From the NCBI GenBank assembly GCA_947561585.1, contig CANNZV010001129.1:1-64000 (forward strand): a stretch of 64,000 nucleotides of DNA, read 5' to 3'. This document shows positions 13,293 to 58,652 of this stretch, in pieces. A program made the position numbers and the translations under genes. The notes beneath the pieces are model-generated. The model had not been told where the DNA came from. It worked only from the letters and a program-made list of their open reading frames with translations, and did no database searches. The number at the start of each line of letters is the position of its first letter. Position 1 is the stretch's first letter. The DNA comes from Caprella mutica (taxonomy: Eukaryota; Arthropoda; Malacostraca; Amphipoda; Caprellidae).

Positions 13293-14531
13293 CGAATATT
13301 TCCAGTTCCCGTGATATTTTTCATTTGTTACTTCAATACTGATGTATGTAAAAGAGGAAAGGGGCGTGTCGCTCCTATACCAGGCCTTCAACAATCATAA
13401 AGTGTGCAGTACAACAAACTAGCGGATACAAAAACTACATTACGGCTATCTATGAACAAAATGGGCTAAAAAGCGTGAAAACTTTTTTCTAAAGTTCTCA
13501 ATCCTTCAATAATACACAGGGAATGAATAACTTCAAACCCTCATGAATAACTTCATGAATAACTCATGAATAACTTCATGAATAACTCATGAATAACTTC
13601 AAACCCTCTATAAAAATTTCTTATTTTTACGAAAAACGGGTATGATTTTCGGATTCTTTGGACAAAAATACACAAGAAGAAAAAAAATTTCAAGTAAATT
13701 TAGTGGGGGTTGTCATTTGGGGAAAATCCCCCGTAATTTTTATAATAATTAACATTTCTTGAGCCTATAAATCTTAGAATCCTATACAAAAAACTGTATA
13801 AAAGTCTTTATTAGTTATGTTCATCTGAAAGCCTAGTATTGAGTAATCTTCAATGGTGTGTATTAAATAAATAATTTTAACATTTGTTTTGTAAAATGTA
13901 ATGCATGATTTATGATTTTGAAGGAAAAGAAAATTATCTCAATTGTATTAACTAAATCATGAGGTTATTGAAACTTAACGTATCATTCGGTATATGGAGA
14001 CAATAAGTGATGTAGTATGGCGTATAGCGTCTGCCGTTAAATGAAAATCAAGTACAAGAGACCTCGGAGATGCAGTAAAAAAGTAAAAGTGGCTCCGCAA
14101 ATAGTTACATTTTAACATATTAATTTTTTTAACGTATGAATCAACAGGTAAATCTAGAATCAGTAATTATCGTTATAGAAAAAACAACAACATCTTCAAA
14201 ATTTGAATTGGTGGAACGATAAGTTAATATATTAGAGGTAATAAGTAACCAAAACTGTCAACTATTTTGACCTTTTCTACGAAATATGTTAGTAGTATTG
14301 CATGAAGGTAATGAGGTATAAATGATTGAAGAAACAATGTTAGCTATCTTATTTGATCTAAAGGAAAATAAATTGAAAGTTAAAAAAATAAACTCAAAAT
14401 ATATTTAATATGCTCAGTTAAAATCTAGTGTGTAGATGAAATATAGCTTTGAAGAGTAATTCCTATATAAAAAAGTTTATGTGCAAGTATAAGCGATAAA
14501 CTTTTTAATTTACAAATTCTGATATTAAAAT

Positions 14532-14537
14532 TTTATT
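14532..14537 (-). promoter_or_regulatory. Poly(A) signal AATAAA of gene A
   Basis: On minus, AATAAA begins about 58 nt after the TAA stop. The paralogue has AATAAA at a comparable distance (58587-58592), which supports it. Confidence 0.6.
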
Positions 14538-14594
14538 TAGAAAATCTTTACTAATTGAAAAGTAAAAATTTAAAATCCACACAATTCTTCACCA

Positions 14595-48909
<34,315 letters not shown>

Positions 48910-49059
48910 TGTACAAGAAAATAGCCCAGATTCGAAAAAATTGACCCTAACTTGGCATGAGATAAAATTACTTTCCTAGAAATAAAATTTTCATGAACTT
49001 TTACAGTCTTAAAAGAGTAATATAAAATATAAATAAATATGTTTTACAGGCAAAATGAA

Positions 49060-49430
49060 TATCTCCAAGGGCCAAGTCAAACGAAAGGTTAGCGCTCCGT
49101 TTCAAAGGCAGTTTGGCTTCTGGGAAACCGTTTTTAGAAGTTCTCATGTTAAAAGCCAGGGAGATGTCAAAATGGCGGTTTGGCTTCTCAACCGCGGCAA
49201 TCTGTACGCAAGTCCTTGCTTACAACCGTCAGGCAGTTTTCAGGCGGTTTGATTGTCTGAATAAAAAAAGCACTTTCTATTCCTAGCTCCAAACCGAACA
49301 CTGGCAGAAACTCTCAAACGCCTAGACTATGTCAGACGATCGTTTTACCTGCGTTTAAATCGTCTGACATAACCTAGGTGTTTCAACCGCCGTCAGTTAA
49401 AAATCGCTGGTTTGACATCAGCCTAAATTA
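49060..49430. repeat. Repetitive hairpin-rich element upstream of gene A
   Basis: GTCAGACGATCGTTTTACCT and the inverse AAATCGTCTGACATA pair around 49350, and GGCAGTTTGGCTTCTGGGAA recurs as GGCGGTTTGGCTTCTCAACC. Probably a MITE; ends not fixed. The 65-codon plus-strand frame is not convincing. Confidence 0.45.
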
Positions 49431-49459
49431 CACACTATTGTTAATCATTCTTCTTTAAC

Positions 49460-49900
49460 CGTAGTCAACATTTCATGTCATATAGCTGATGTCAAAAGTC
49501 AGCTAAACGCAAAACACTTAATAGCAGTCAGAAAGAATATTGGCTCATTCACCTAGGTACCATCAGTCAATGATAAACTTATGGATGTAGATAAGTTACT
49601 TTGTGAGTGGTGAAAAGTGACGAGTATTTGGGATAGTACAAGGTTTACTTGGATTCACGATAAAAATCAAGAAATGATAAATTAAGACAATTTAGCCTTC
49701 AAATCACAAAAATCAAAGAAGTCAGTGAAAAAGCACCCTTATTCTACTACAAATAATATTAAGATTCTAATAAATGATAAATATAGTAAATGAAAAATAA
49801 AACAATTCATATTAGGAAATTAAAACTGCTTAGGACCAGAGTGACGCCACTTCCATTCTATTCTTTTACCATTGGCAGCTGTCGTTAGAGCCCAATGGGG
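49460..49900 (+). repeat. Dispersed repeat R1, third copy
   Basis: Shares ATATAGCTGATGTCAAAAGT, CAGTCAGAAAG..TGGCTC, ATCAGTCAATGATAAACTTA and GTGACGCCACTTCCATTCTA with the other R1 copies, in the same order but more diverged. Confidence 0.55.
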
Positions 49901-50750
49901 TTCAAATCAATATATATAATAATAATCAATGATGGCGATATTTTAATCAGTATTACAATTAATTCTGCTCAATCGTGCGGTGAGGTAGGGATATACAAAT
50001 GGAAATATAAAAGATTTTCGAAAATGTGTTTAGTTCAAAACTGACTGTATACCGTATAAAATATTCTCAAAATCTTATGTCTATATTCTATATTACCAAT
50101 TTGAATCTTCAATGAAAAATTTTCTAATTGATAGGTTGACGATATTCCGCCAGTTTATTATATATATATATATAATCAACTGCAGTTGTATAATTTCAAT
50201 TCTCATTAGTTTTATAATAGGGGTTATTTCGATTGAGCATTCATAAATTGGTTCTGTAGAGATGTCACTCGGGATTGATTCATGTTATCTATTCATTGTA
50301 GCTGTATGAAGTATGAGGTTGAATTTCAATTAGTTAGGATCCGGAATACCTTACCAGTACCTTGAGTACTGGTCACGCTCTACCATATTAGACATAACTT
50401 CTGGAATAAATGCTTGGAAATGTATGTCAACATAGGTAGATACATGGTAGTCCGTGGATGGTACCCATGCAGTTCCCGTTTTTCATCTGGATCTTAAATA
50501 AATAAATACCGTACCAGTACCCAATTCAGTTTAAATTCTCATTCATCGTTGCTCTCTGATTGTTCTGACTATGGTACCAGATTAATAGCATAAAATAAGG
50601 CAGCGTGTTTTCTGATTGCTTCAAAGTATCTGTAGTAAAGATTTTCTAGCAGTGAAGGCTAGAATTAATAGGTATGACTATCTAGAGTGAAATTATGAAT
50701 TTTATTAGGTATAAAAACTAAAAGGCACCTATCCTAGTTCTTTTGAACTG
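49900..50750. other. AT-rich intergenic sequence
   Basis: No gene, strong repeat or transposon end supported. A short TA dinucleotide run lies near 50160. Confidence 0.5.
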
Positions 50751-51095
50751 TCGTATCCTAGGTAAGATCATGTTAAATCGGCACCCATAAAATGATAGGC
50801 ATCTACCCATAAAGTCCAAATATAATAAGATTCCTTCAAATTAACCACTGAGATATCACTGGTTTCTGCGTCAGCTAAAAACGAGAGAGAAAACTAAATG
50901 AATTTTTATATTTTGAAATAACCAAACATGGGGGGAGGGGGAATTTAACAATGTATGTATGCATCATTTATGAAGAAAAAATATTTTTCTTTCCAATGAT
51001 GTGCACGGTTTGATTTTCTTTTTATTATTCCAACTGACGGTGGTGGCTTGAATGGCCGATTATTTATGTATTTACCAAAATCTCCAATAAAGAGC

Positions 51096-52131
51096 CTTTT
51101 AACGGGTGTTTTCTAGGCACACATTTTTTTAACCCTAGTAACCAGCCATTGAAAGTTTTCTCAGTAACATAGTGACTGGTCCGTGCACTCCAATCCTCAC
51201 TAAAACTGTTATAAAATCTTAAATTGACTTTTCGATATTTTTTCTTCATAAAAAGCTTTATTAGATATTTACTCATCCATTGGTAAACGCCAAAGAATAG
51301 TTATATATTTAAAATAAAATTAACAAGCAAAGATAAGAAACAAATATTTCTTAGGCATTCTAATGAAAATTTAACTGTAGATGGAGAAATTTTAAACAAT
51401 GAAACGATACCAGATAAAAACGCGATTTTAATAGTTTTTGAAATATAGTAACTTAAATTTGTATATTTGAATATATGCTCATAATATTATCATCTTGCCA
51501 TTTATCACCTTCTTTTTAGTCTAATCGTATGTAACTATGTAGAAAAATAAAAGTCATGGAAGACAGCTTTCAAATCGGTTTATAAATCAAATTATTTTTA
51601 TTTTGTTATGAGGACTGGTGCGCCTGGACCAATCCCTAGGTTACTAGGGTCGAATTACTTTGTATCTTTCATGTCATTCCTTTAAATTTACTGGCTGTTC
51701 TTGACTTTGCTCCTACATAAATACCAAATATATTTTTGTATATAAAAGTTAAAAAATATTTACGTATCGTCGTAAATTAATGTAAATCACGTAAATAATG
51801 AAATTAATTTTACTTTGGTGACGTGTGACAACGTAGAAATACATTTTGGTTAGCCAATACGCACGACATGGGCCACGTTTTTATGTGGGTGGTACAGACA
51901 CATGCGCGAGATGTAATTGGGTGAGACTCCACCTAATAACAATTCAGCTCACTCAGTTGCCAATGTCTTATTTACCTATGTATATATTTCTCCTTATATA
52001 TTCAATATTTTTACTTGAAATTTGGTACACATTAGCTTAGTATATATACTAACAACTTGTAAAAATAAAGTACCGTAGGTTTATAAATAAGACAATTTTC
52101 TCGTTGATTCTGACAGTCAAACTCTTTAGGG
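51096..52131 (-). mobile_element. piggyBac-type MITE 1, inverted copy, split
   Basis: Reverse complement of 21020-21546. Its start lies at the right, CCCTAAAGAGTTTGACTGTC, next to TTAA (52132-52135). Its other end is at the left (GTGTTTTCTAGGCACA near 51105). MITE 2 (51133-51649) sits at the internal TTTAAATTAC site. Confidence 0.78.
51133..51649. mobile_element. piggyBac-type MITE 2, nested
   Basis: Begins CCCTAGTAACC and ends GGTTACTAGGG. TTAA precedes it (51129-51132); after it is TCGA, one TTAA copy having presumably mutated. Subterminal inverted homology GACTGGTCCGTGCACTCC versus GGACTGGTGCGCCTGGACC. No open frame of note. Confidence 0.75.
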
Positions 52132-52548
52132 TTAATTAAGCCACCATCGTCCGATGGAATCGCATTAAAAAACAACAGCAGTTGAGCAAAAATTAAACCA
52201 CGGACACAATTTGAAAGAGGAATGTTTTTTTTGCTTCTTTTTGTTACATTTTACTTGTATATAATCCTGTATATTTAAATAAATAATATCGTGGCCTCCC
52301 TGTTTGTCTTTGCCAAATAATGAGTTTAATCTAGTTATCAATCTCACTTTTGGCTGAAACCTAGACCCATTGCAAGTCACAGTGAATGATTGAATGGAAT
52401 ATTATTTTTCTGAGAGAAATGCCGATTATCGAAGGGTGCAGATTCCACTTGCTTCTCTTATCTAGTGAATAGGAACCGAAGAAAGTACAAAGATTGCACG
52501 TCAACTATAACTGAGGTAAAAGACGCATGTTACTACTAGCTATGTACT

Positions 52549-53582
52549 GGAAAACGGACTATTCCCCGCCTGGACTTTTCCCCGCCTAATTTTCTTTTAA
52601 ATTTTAAACTCTGGGAGACAATTTATAATTTAGATTTTATAATTAGTTTAAAAAAAAATTGTTTGACTAATAAATTTATTGTTGTGAAATTGTAAATCAA
52701 AGTCTGCCGTGGCAACTAACCAATTTTTTTCAAACATTGTTGCATGGAAATTTGTTTCTTTCCAACTCTTTGGACTGAACCAGTTTTGTAATTACTCTTT
52801 TGATAATTAGTTTTTATTGGAGATTTTTAGAGAAAATGTACGATTTTATATCTAAATCTTCCTCAAATCTGACTACTTGAAAAGTCTTGATTTAAGGATT
52901 TCTAGACTATAACTTCTAAATTTTTATAATAGTAGTTAATCCTGTGTAAGTTCTTTAAGGTATAAATATTAAATATGCATACTAGAAAAAACCCCATAAA
53001 AGTAGGCCAATATTGAGTGTAATAAAATAATATATAGTATGGTTATAAATTCTGAAATATATTAATTGTAAAATTAATAAATCACAATTAAATTTATTAG
53101 TGTGCTGAAAAGTATATATTTGAACGAGAAGTAAATAGATCACCAACCAGTTTTTATTATAGCAGGCAAAGAAAATAATAAATTCGCGATATGTATAACT
53201 TTAGAGCTCGAATAAACTGAATTAATCGTAGCTGCATAAACTAAATTGTGACATTTGGCAATCCCTTCCAATCGCAAGAATGTTTGAACTATGTAGCATA
53301 TTTTAATTATATGCAAATGTCCGAAGGTGCAGTCTTAAAATAAAAACGACCAATATCGACACATACGGAAATCAAAGCTAAAAATAAGACTGTATAATTG
53401 GGCAAGTTTGTTAATAATATGTGTCTCTTATCGATAAATGTTTTTTTTTATTGAAGTTATAATTTAATAGCCCAAAATAGTATTATTTTATTCGGCGGAG
53501 AAAATTCCTGGCGGGGAATAGTATAGTCAAGCGGGGAATTGTCAGGCGGGGAATGGTCCGGCGGGGAAAAGTCTTAGTGCCG
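52549..53582. mobile_element. Second foldback-like element with CCCCGCC subrepeats
   Basis: TATGTACT flanks both ends (52541-52548, 53583-53590), an 8-bp match within a 9-bp near match. Ends are inverted arrays of short units such as ATTCCCCGCCTGGACTTTT: two copies at left, about five at right (GGCGGGGAAT). Interior AT-rich, no gene. Same architecture as 19219-20480 but unrelated in sequence. Confidence 0.78.
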
Positions 53583-54009
53583 TATGTACTATATGATATG
53601 TAGGTACCTCATAGGATTAATGAAAACTGGAATGGAGTGGTTTTACTCTCGAAATTTTGTTGGACATTAATGTATCAAAATGTTTTAGTGACTTTCTTGA
53701 GAGGGCCGCAGTTAAAAATTAAAGGGCTGCAATTTACTAAAACATTTTGATACTAACTAACATTAAAATTTAGCATACCTACCAAAAGAAGCGCAGTGCA
53801 TGCTATAATTTATTAATTTAAGTTTTTAACGAGTGTTTTCGAGCTATGATGTTTTTGTTGTTAGAGGCCGCAGAATTAGTTCGTGTGTTGCAATTTACCT
53901 GCTTGACCCAAGTATTCATTTGTGAATTGACATTATGAATATATACTAATTAGGATATATGGTACTCATCAACTTGTCTCTTGAATTAAATACAAGTCAA
54001 CAGAACCTA

Positions 54010-54481
54010 TCTAAAAGCTGACCGGCCCTTCCACTGCATGGCGCACCAAAGTACGGCCCACTGCAGTACTTTCTATTAAATAGTTTCAACATAAATGGCT
54101 GCTGTGTAGTTTGTTTTATCCACTATTTTGTTGTACTACATAGGTACTTCATGATTATTTAATTATCTGGAAGGGGTTTTCGGGGGCATTCATCTAACTG
54201 ATAAGATTTTGCATTCACCTCAGACCGAAAGTTTAAAATTATAAACCCCATAAAATTATTACAGTTTTCCAAGATAAATTTTATTTTCCATTCAATATTA
54301 AACATCTCAATCAAAGAATCGAACTGAGTATTATGAACATTTGATTCAGGTACTGTTAGTCACAAATTTGATACAACAATACTCAAATTTACTCCATATA
54401 TCATAAATCTTCATTCAAATTACCCATTCGATAGAACGTAAAGTGATGCACTGTACTGTGGTGCGCCGATCAGTTTTTAGA
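54010..54481. mobile_element. MITE-like element, ~470 bp
   Basis: Left CTAAAAGCTGACCGGC..GGCGCACCAAAGTAC is matched inverted by right GTACTGTGGTGCGCCGATCA, then GTTTTTAG. TIR about 35 bp, imperfect. No open frame. Confidence 0.65.
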
Positions 54482-54989
54482 TACGTATCATACAAGTGGA
54501 ATATACCTAGCTATAGGTACCTATGTACCTACCTACTTATTATAATATTATAGTCATGGACACAAATATTTAATCTTAGAGATATTCGTTTAGATTTAAA
54601 GTAAATGACACTTAATATTTATTTTTATGACACTGTAAATCACTCGAAAAAAACTTCAATAATAATCAACAACACATAGTAACAGCTTCAAAACATTACT
54701 GAAGAAATGTTGGAAAAATTCAGAGACTCTGCATTCTGTTTTGCGTGTTAACAAACATCACCTAGTGAGGAACCTTTTAAATACAATTATTGGGGAAAGA
54801 ATCTGGAAAATTATTTATTATAGAAGTGAGTAGATCCAAATTTTCGGAGTTCAAAACAAGCTGCATCAGTTCCATGTAAATTTGTTTTGTCTTTCATATC
54901 ACACCTGAATAATTGTCAAGGAGAGACTGATTTTTTTCTTTATATATCGTATATATTAACAAAATATAGAACTGCAGCTAAATATCCCG

Positions 54990-55600
54990 AATGATTTTAT
55001 CGTCTCCTGATAGTGATACACGCAAGCACTGGAACTATTATATCCCCGAAGAGGATTTTATTTATGCCAGGAACTATAGTTATTTACAGTCAGACCTCAA
55101 TTTAGGTACACCTCACTTTAATAAAAGTGGTACTTATTTCGAGTCATGTCTCGAAATAAGAACTGTTCGTAGATAGAGGAAACGGAGACAATATTTTGTA
55201 ATTATTTCACGGTAAGTATCAAAAGCATCAAAATTATAATCTAGATGAGGTTTTTAGAAGCAATTGGTTCAGAAATTCAACATGTTCCATTTTAGGGTAA
55301 GTTCCGTGTTATTGCACTGTTCCATATTTTCGAACACGTGAAAATTTCTATATAATAATCATTATTTAACTTTTATTTCAATTGGTATTCATGATACTAA
55401 TTTGAATAGAAAATGAATAATAATAATATTATATTTCTTTTCTGACGCGTCCGAAAATGTAGAACGTACCAATAGCTTGAAACTTAGTACCCTTCTTCCA
55501 AAAATATTTCATAGAGCATATAATTGCTGTTTGTTAAATGTAACACAATATTTATTAAAATATAAGAATCTATTCATTAATCACTTATACTGAGTGTGAG
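54990..55600. repeat. Diverged relative of the first foldback element's core
   Basis: CGTGTTATTGCACTGTTCCA, ATATTTTCGAAC and CAATTGGTTCAGAAATT follow the same order as in the core of the element at 19219-20480 (CGTGTTATTGTACTGTTTCA, TTCGGAC, CAATTGGTTCGGAAATT). The tandem arms are absent. The palindrome ACTTATTTCGAGTCATGTCT..AATAAG lies near 55135. The 61-codon open frame at 54991 is not persuasive. Confidence 0.5.
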
Positions 55601-56769
55601 TTAATTAAGCTATGGTTGAATTTTAAAACCTTTAATAAATTCACAACTTTAAACTTTCATCACGATCAGTGAAACACTGTTTATTAATAGTCTTATATAG
55701 TACTATAACCATGAAACAGATTTTCTTTCATTATAACTCATAGAAAATAAAATATATAATCAAGGAGTGACAATTATAAATTTATTGTTACTTTTCCTCG
55801 CTTAAGATACCGTTTGGTAAATAAACTGAGTCGCGATTTGGTAATTGAAGCGGGGGATACCTGTATTGCTAAATATACCATTTTCTTTCGTATAAAATAA
55901 GGGTTACTTATATAAATCGTTTAAAAGTTTATAGGCAAAGGAATACCCCCAGGGCAGAGTTTTTCATTTTGAAAGACTCTGGATCACCACTTAAGCCTCA
56001 ATATTTATATATTTAATCTTTTGGCCCAGTTCGACACAAATTGAGACCTGCAGACCTACAATTTAACATAAAATTGTCTGTTCGATGTTCAATAATTATG
56101 CATGGGTTTTGTGAGTAGTTAGTTATTTTATAACCAACGGAGAGATCCTACAATTAGGAATAAGAGTAATAATTAAAGGTTATTATTAAGAAACCGGTGT
56201 AATTTATTTTGAGTGAGTCATTGCAGTCAAGAACAGCCCAATGATTTTCTCACTTCTTATACTACTATATTCACTGCCCTCTACTTCTCTGCTGCCGTCA
56301 TGCGAGTTGAATATCATGGGGAGAAGAGCGGTAGGTCAAAAATCATGAAAAAAAATCTTTATCTATAGTGATAAGATTGACATTTGACCTAGATGCGTAT
56401 TTTATGTTTTGGGCTCTTCTATAAAAAAGACAGTTTTGGAATCCACGAAGGATATCAAACAATCTTAAAAAGTAATAGAGAGATTTAGTATTTACCTATT
56501 TTTATTTGTTTCAAAATAAACTTAGACAGCGTCCACTTCAGCCAAATCTATTTTCCCGCTAGGTTGACATAATATTTCATTAGAGAAGATTGAGTATGTT
56601 CGTTCGAAAAGACTATGTCAAAAGGTGAACCCGCTTTTCTACCAAGATTGGGTGTATTATTCACGTAATCGAAGACTGACAAGCAGTGGTTAATTGGATA
56701 TTTCAAACAAAAACTGACTGCATCACAAGTCGCCTTTGTAGTCTGGGCGATTGCAGCCGTGGACAGTTA

Positions 56770-57357
56770 GGGCATCATTACCTTCACAATCTTGTGGAAG
56801 GTTATATTTTCATCGAAATTTATTTATATATTTATCATTTTGTTATTCGCTTAATTGAAAAAGTGTTCTACCAAATTGCCTGAAATTTGGTGAAACGATT
56901 GGTCCATGTCCAGTGACCTGCTGCTAGTCTTTTGGGAGTGACCTGGTTAAAGGTCAAGGTCACGGTAATTTATAACTCAAAAAGTATCGAACCATATTGC
57001 ATGAAACTTGGTGGAACGATTGGTCAATATGCAGGAACCATTTTGATAGATTTTGGGAGTGATCGGGTCAAAGGTCAAAGATCAAGGTCAAGGCCATTTG
57101 TAACTATAAAAGTATTCAACCAAATTGTCTGAAATTTTATGGACAATTGGTCAATGACCAGGAACGATCTGTCAGAATTTTGGAAGCGATCCGGTCAAAG
57201 GTCAAGGTCATTTATAACTCAAAAAGTATTGTACCATATTGCATGAAACTTGGTGGGACGATTGGATATTATCCAGTTAGCAGTTTCTTTAATTTTGAGA
57301 GAGAACGGGTCAAAGCGGAGGCGAAGGTAAGCGCTCTACCGAGTGCACATAATCTAG
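56770..57357 (+). mobile_element. Helitron-like element with internal tandem expansion
   Basis: From CATTACCTTCACAATCTTGT (a hairpin with GGAAGGT) through about 3-4 diverged ~145-bp units, each holding CATGAAACTTGGTGG-type text and GGTCAAAGGTCAAGG. It ends GCGCTCTACCGAGTGC hairpin, then CTAG. A single-unit copy is at 23070-23310 (minus). This sequence resembles a repeat seen across many invertebrate genomes (from memory). Hairpin plus CTRR end suggests a Helitron. Confidence 0.68.
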
Positions 57358-57359
57358 TT

Positions 57360-58400
57360 TCCTTTGTGGTAGTAGGTTGTGCGGTTGTGGGCATCGAGGT
57401 CGCGGGCTTCGAGGCCATAAGCTTTCTTGCCACTGCCTTGCAGCTGTCAACTTTGCGACCCTAAAGAGGCAGTACCTACAGTCATTTTTTATTTTAACAA
57501 TTTTGATGCCAAACGATTGCTTAGTAAGAATAAAGTAATCGTGCAGAATTTTAATGTTCAATTAAATCTAATAATGGAAATATATCATCTTATAATTGAT
57601 TTCTTATATAATTGATGGTGCCACAATCAGTGGCGCCATCTCGTAAACAAGCCAGCTGAAAAAAAATTCTATCTAGATTCTAGATCAAGTGAAGAGATGG
57701 ATATATTTTTAAAACTATGCCTTCTTGTCTTCGAATTCACATAATCTTTTCACCATTTTGACGCAAACAGAAACTTGATTACTGCACACATAAATTAATA
57801 TGAAAACAACAAACATACTCTTCCGCTGGATATCAGTAATTTTATATTATAGTTTTTATATGAACATTTATAAATAACGAGCATTCAAAAATAACATAAT
57901 TAAATAATCTGAATTGAATTAAAACCAATTTGGCGATTGTAGGATTTTGACTTTACTTTCCCTTTAACCTTTGTGGCTGTGAGCTCTAGTGGAGTCGAGT
58001 TTCGAGGCTGTGGGCTTTGTAGCTGTGTGGCTATGAGCTTTGCGACTAAAGGTTTTGATGAACTGAATTTGTGAGAAAAGGGACTAGTATGCGATTATAA
58101 GATTCAACATCATTAGCATAAGAATCTAAAATGTTGTAGATTCTTGTTGATGTTGTAGATTCAATGTTGTCAATCCTCATACTAAGTAAGTATCATCAGG
58201 TACAACATCGTTAATGTTAAAACAATCATCGCATTTGAATCTCATATCTGTTCCATTTGAATGAGGGTTCTCGATAACTGATCATATCTGGACATCTTGT
58301 TATTCATGTAAAATTGTATATTATGTTATTTTGGAATCTGTCAATAATTTTTGTCGTATATGAAATGAACGCCTCTGTTATGATTATATGATTTATGCAA
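57360..58400. other. AT-rich intergenic sequence
   Basis: Between the Helitron-like element and duplication block B. GTAGATTCT..GTTGTAGATTC repeats near 58135 are minor. No gene supported. Confidence 0.5.
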
Positions 58401-58586
58401 CATTTATTTAATAAATTAGAATAAATTGAGAGTGAAAATATAAACTCAAATATATTATTTAAGATGGTCTGTTTATTCAAAAAGAAGATAAAACTAATCT
58501 TTTAAAATTAGTTCTTATATATAAAGTTTATTTGCAAAAATAAAACCATACAATTTTAACATTTAAAACATATTTTGATATCGATA

Positions 58587-58592
58587 TTTATT
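58587..58592 (-). promoter_or_regulatory. Poly(A) signal AATAAA of gene B
   Basis: Minus-strand AATAAA about 60 nt past the TGA stop, matching the arrangement in gene A. Confidence 0.55.
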
Positions 58593-58652
58593 TGTGAAAA
58601 ACTTTACTATTTGGAAGGTAAAAACTAAAAAAATCCACACAAATCTTTTCCA

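Larger units (their letters stand above)
50755..52500. mobile_element. Inverted R2 pair enclosing nested piggyBac-type MITEs
   Basis: R2 copy 2 (51060-50755, minus) and R2 copy 3 (52138-52500, plus) face each other. Between them lies an inverted copy of MITE 1, itself interrupted by MITE 2. Shared R2 landmarks: AAACCGTGCACATCATTGGA versus AAACCACGGACACAATTTGA, and the TGCCGATT end. Confidence 0.65.
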
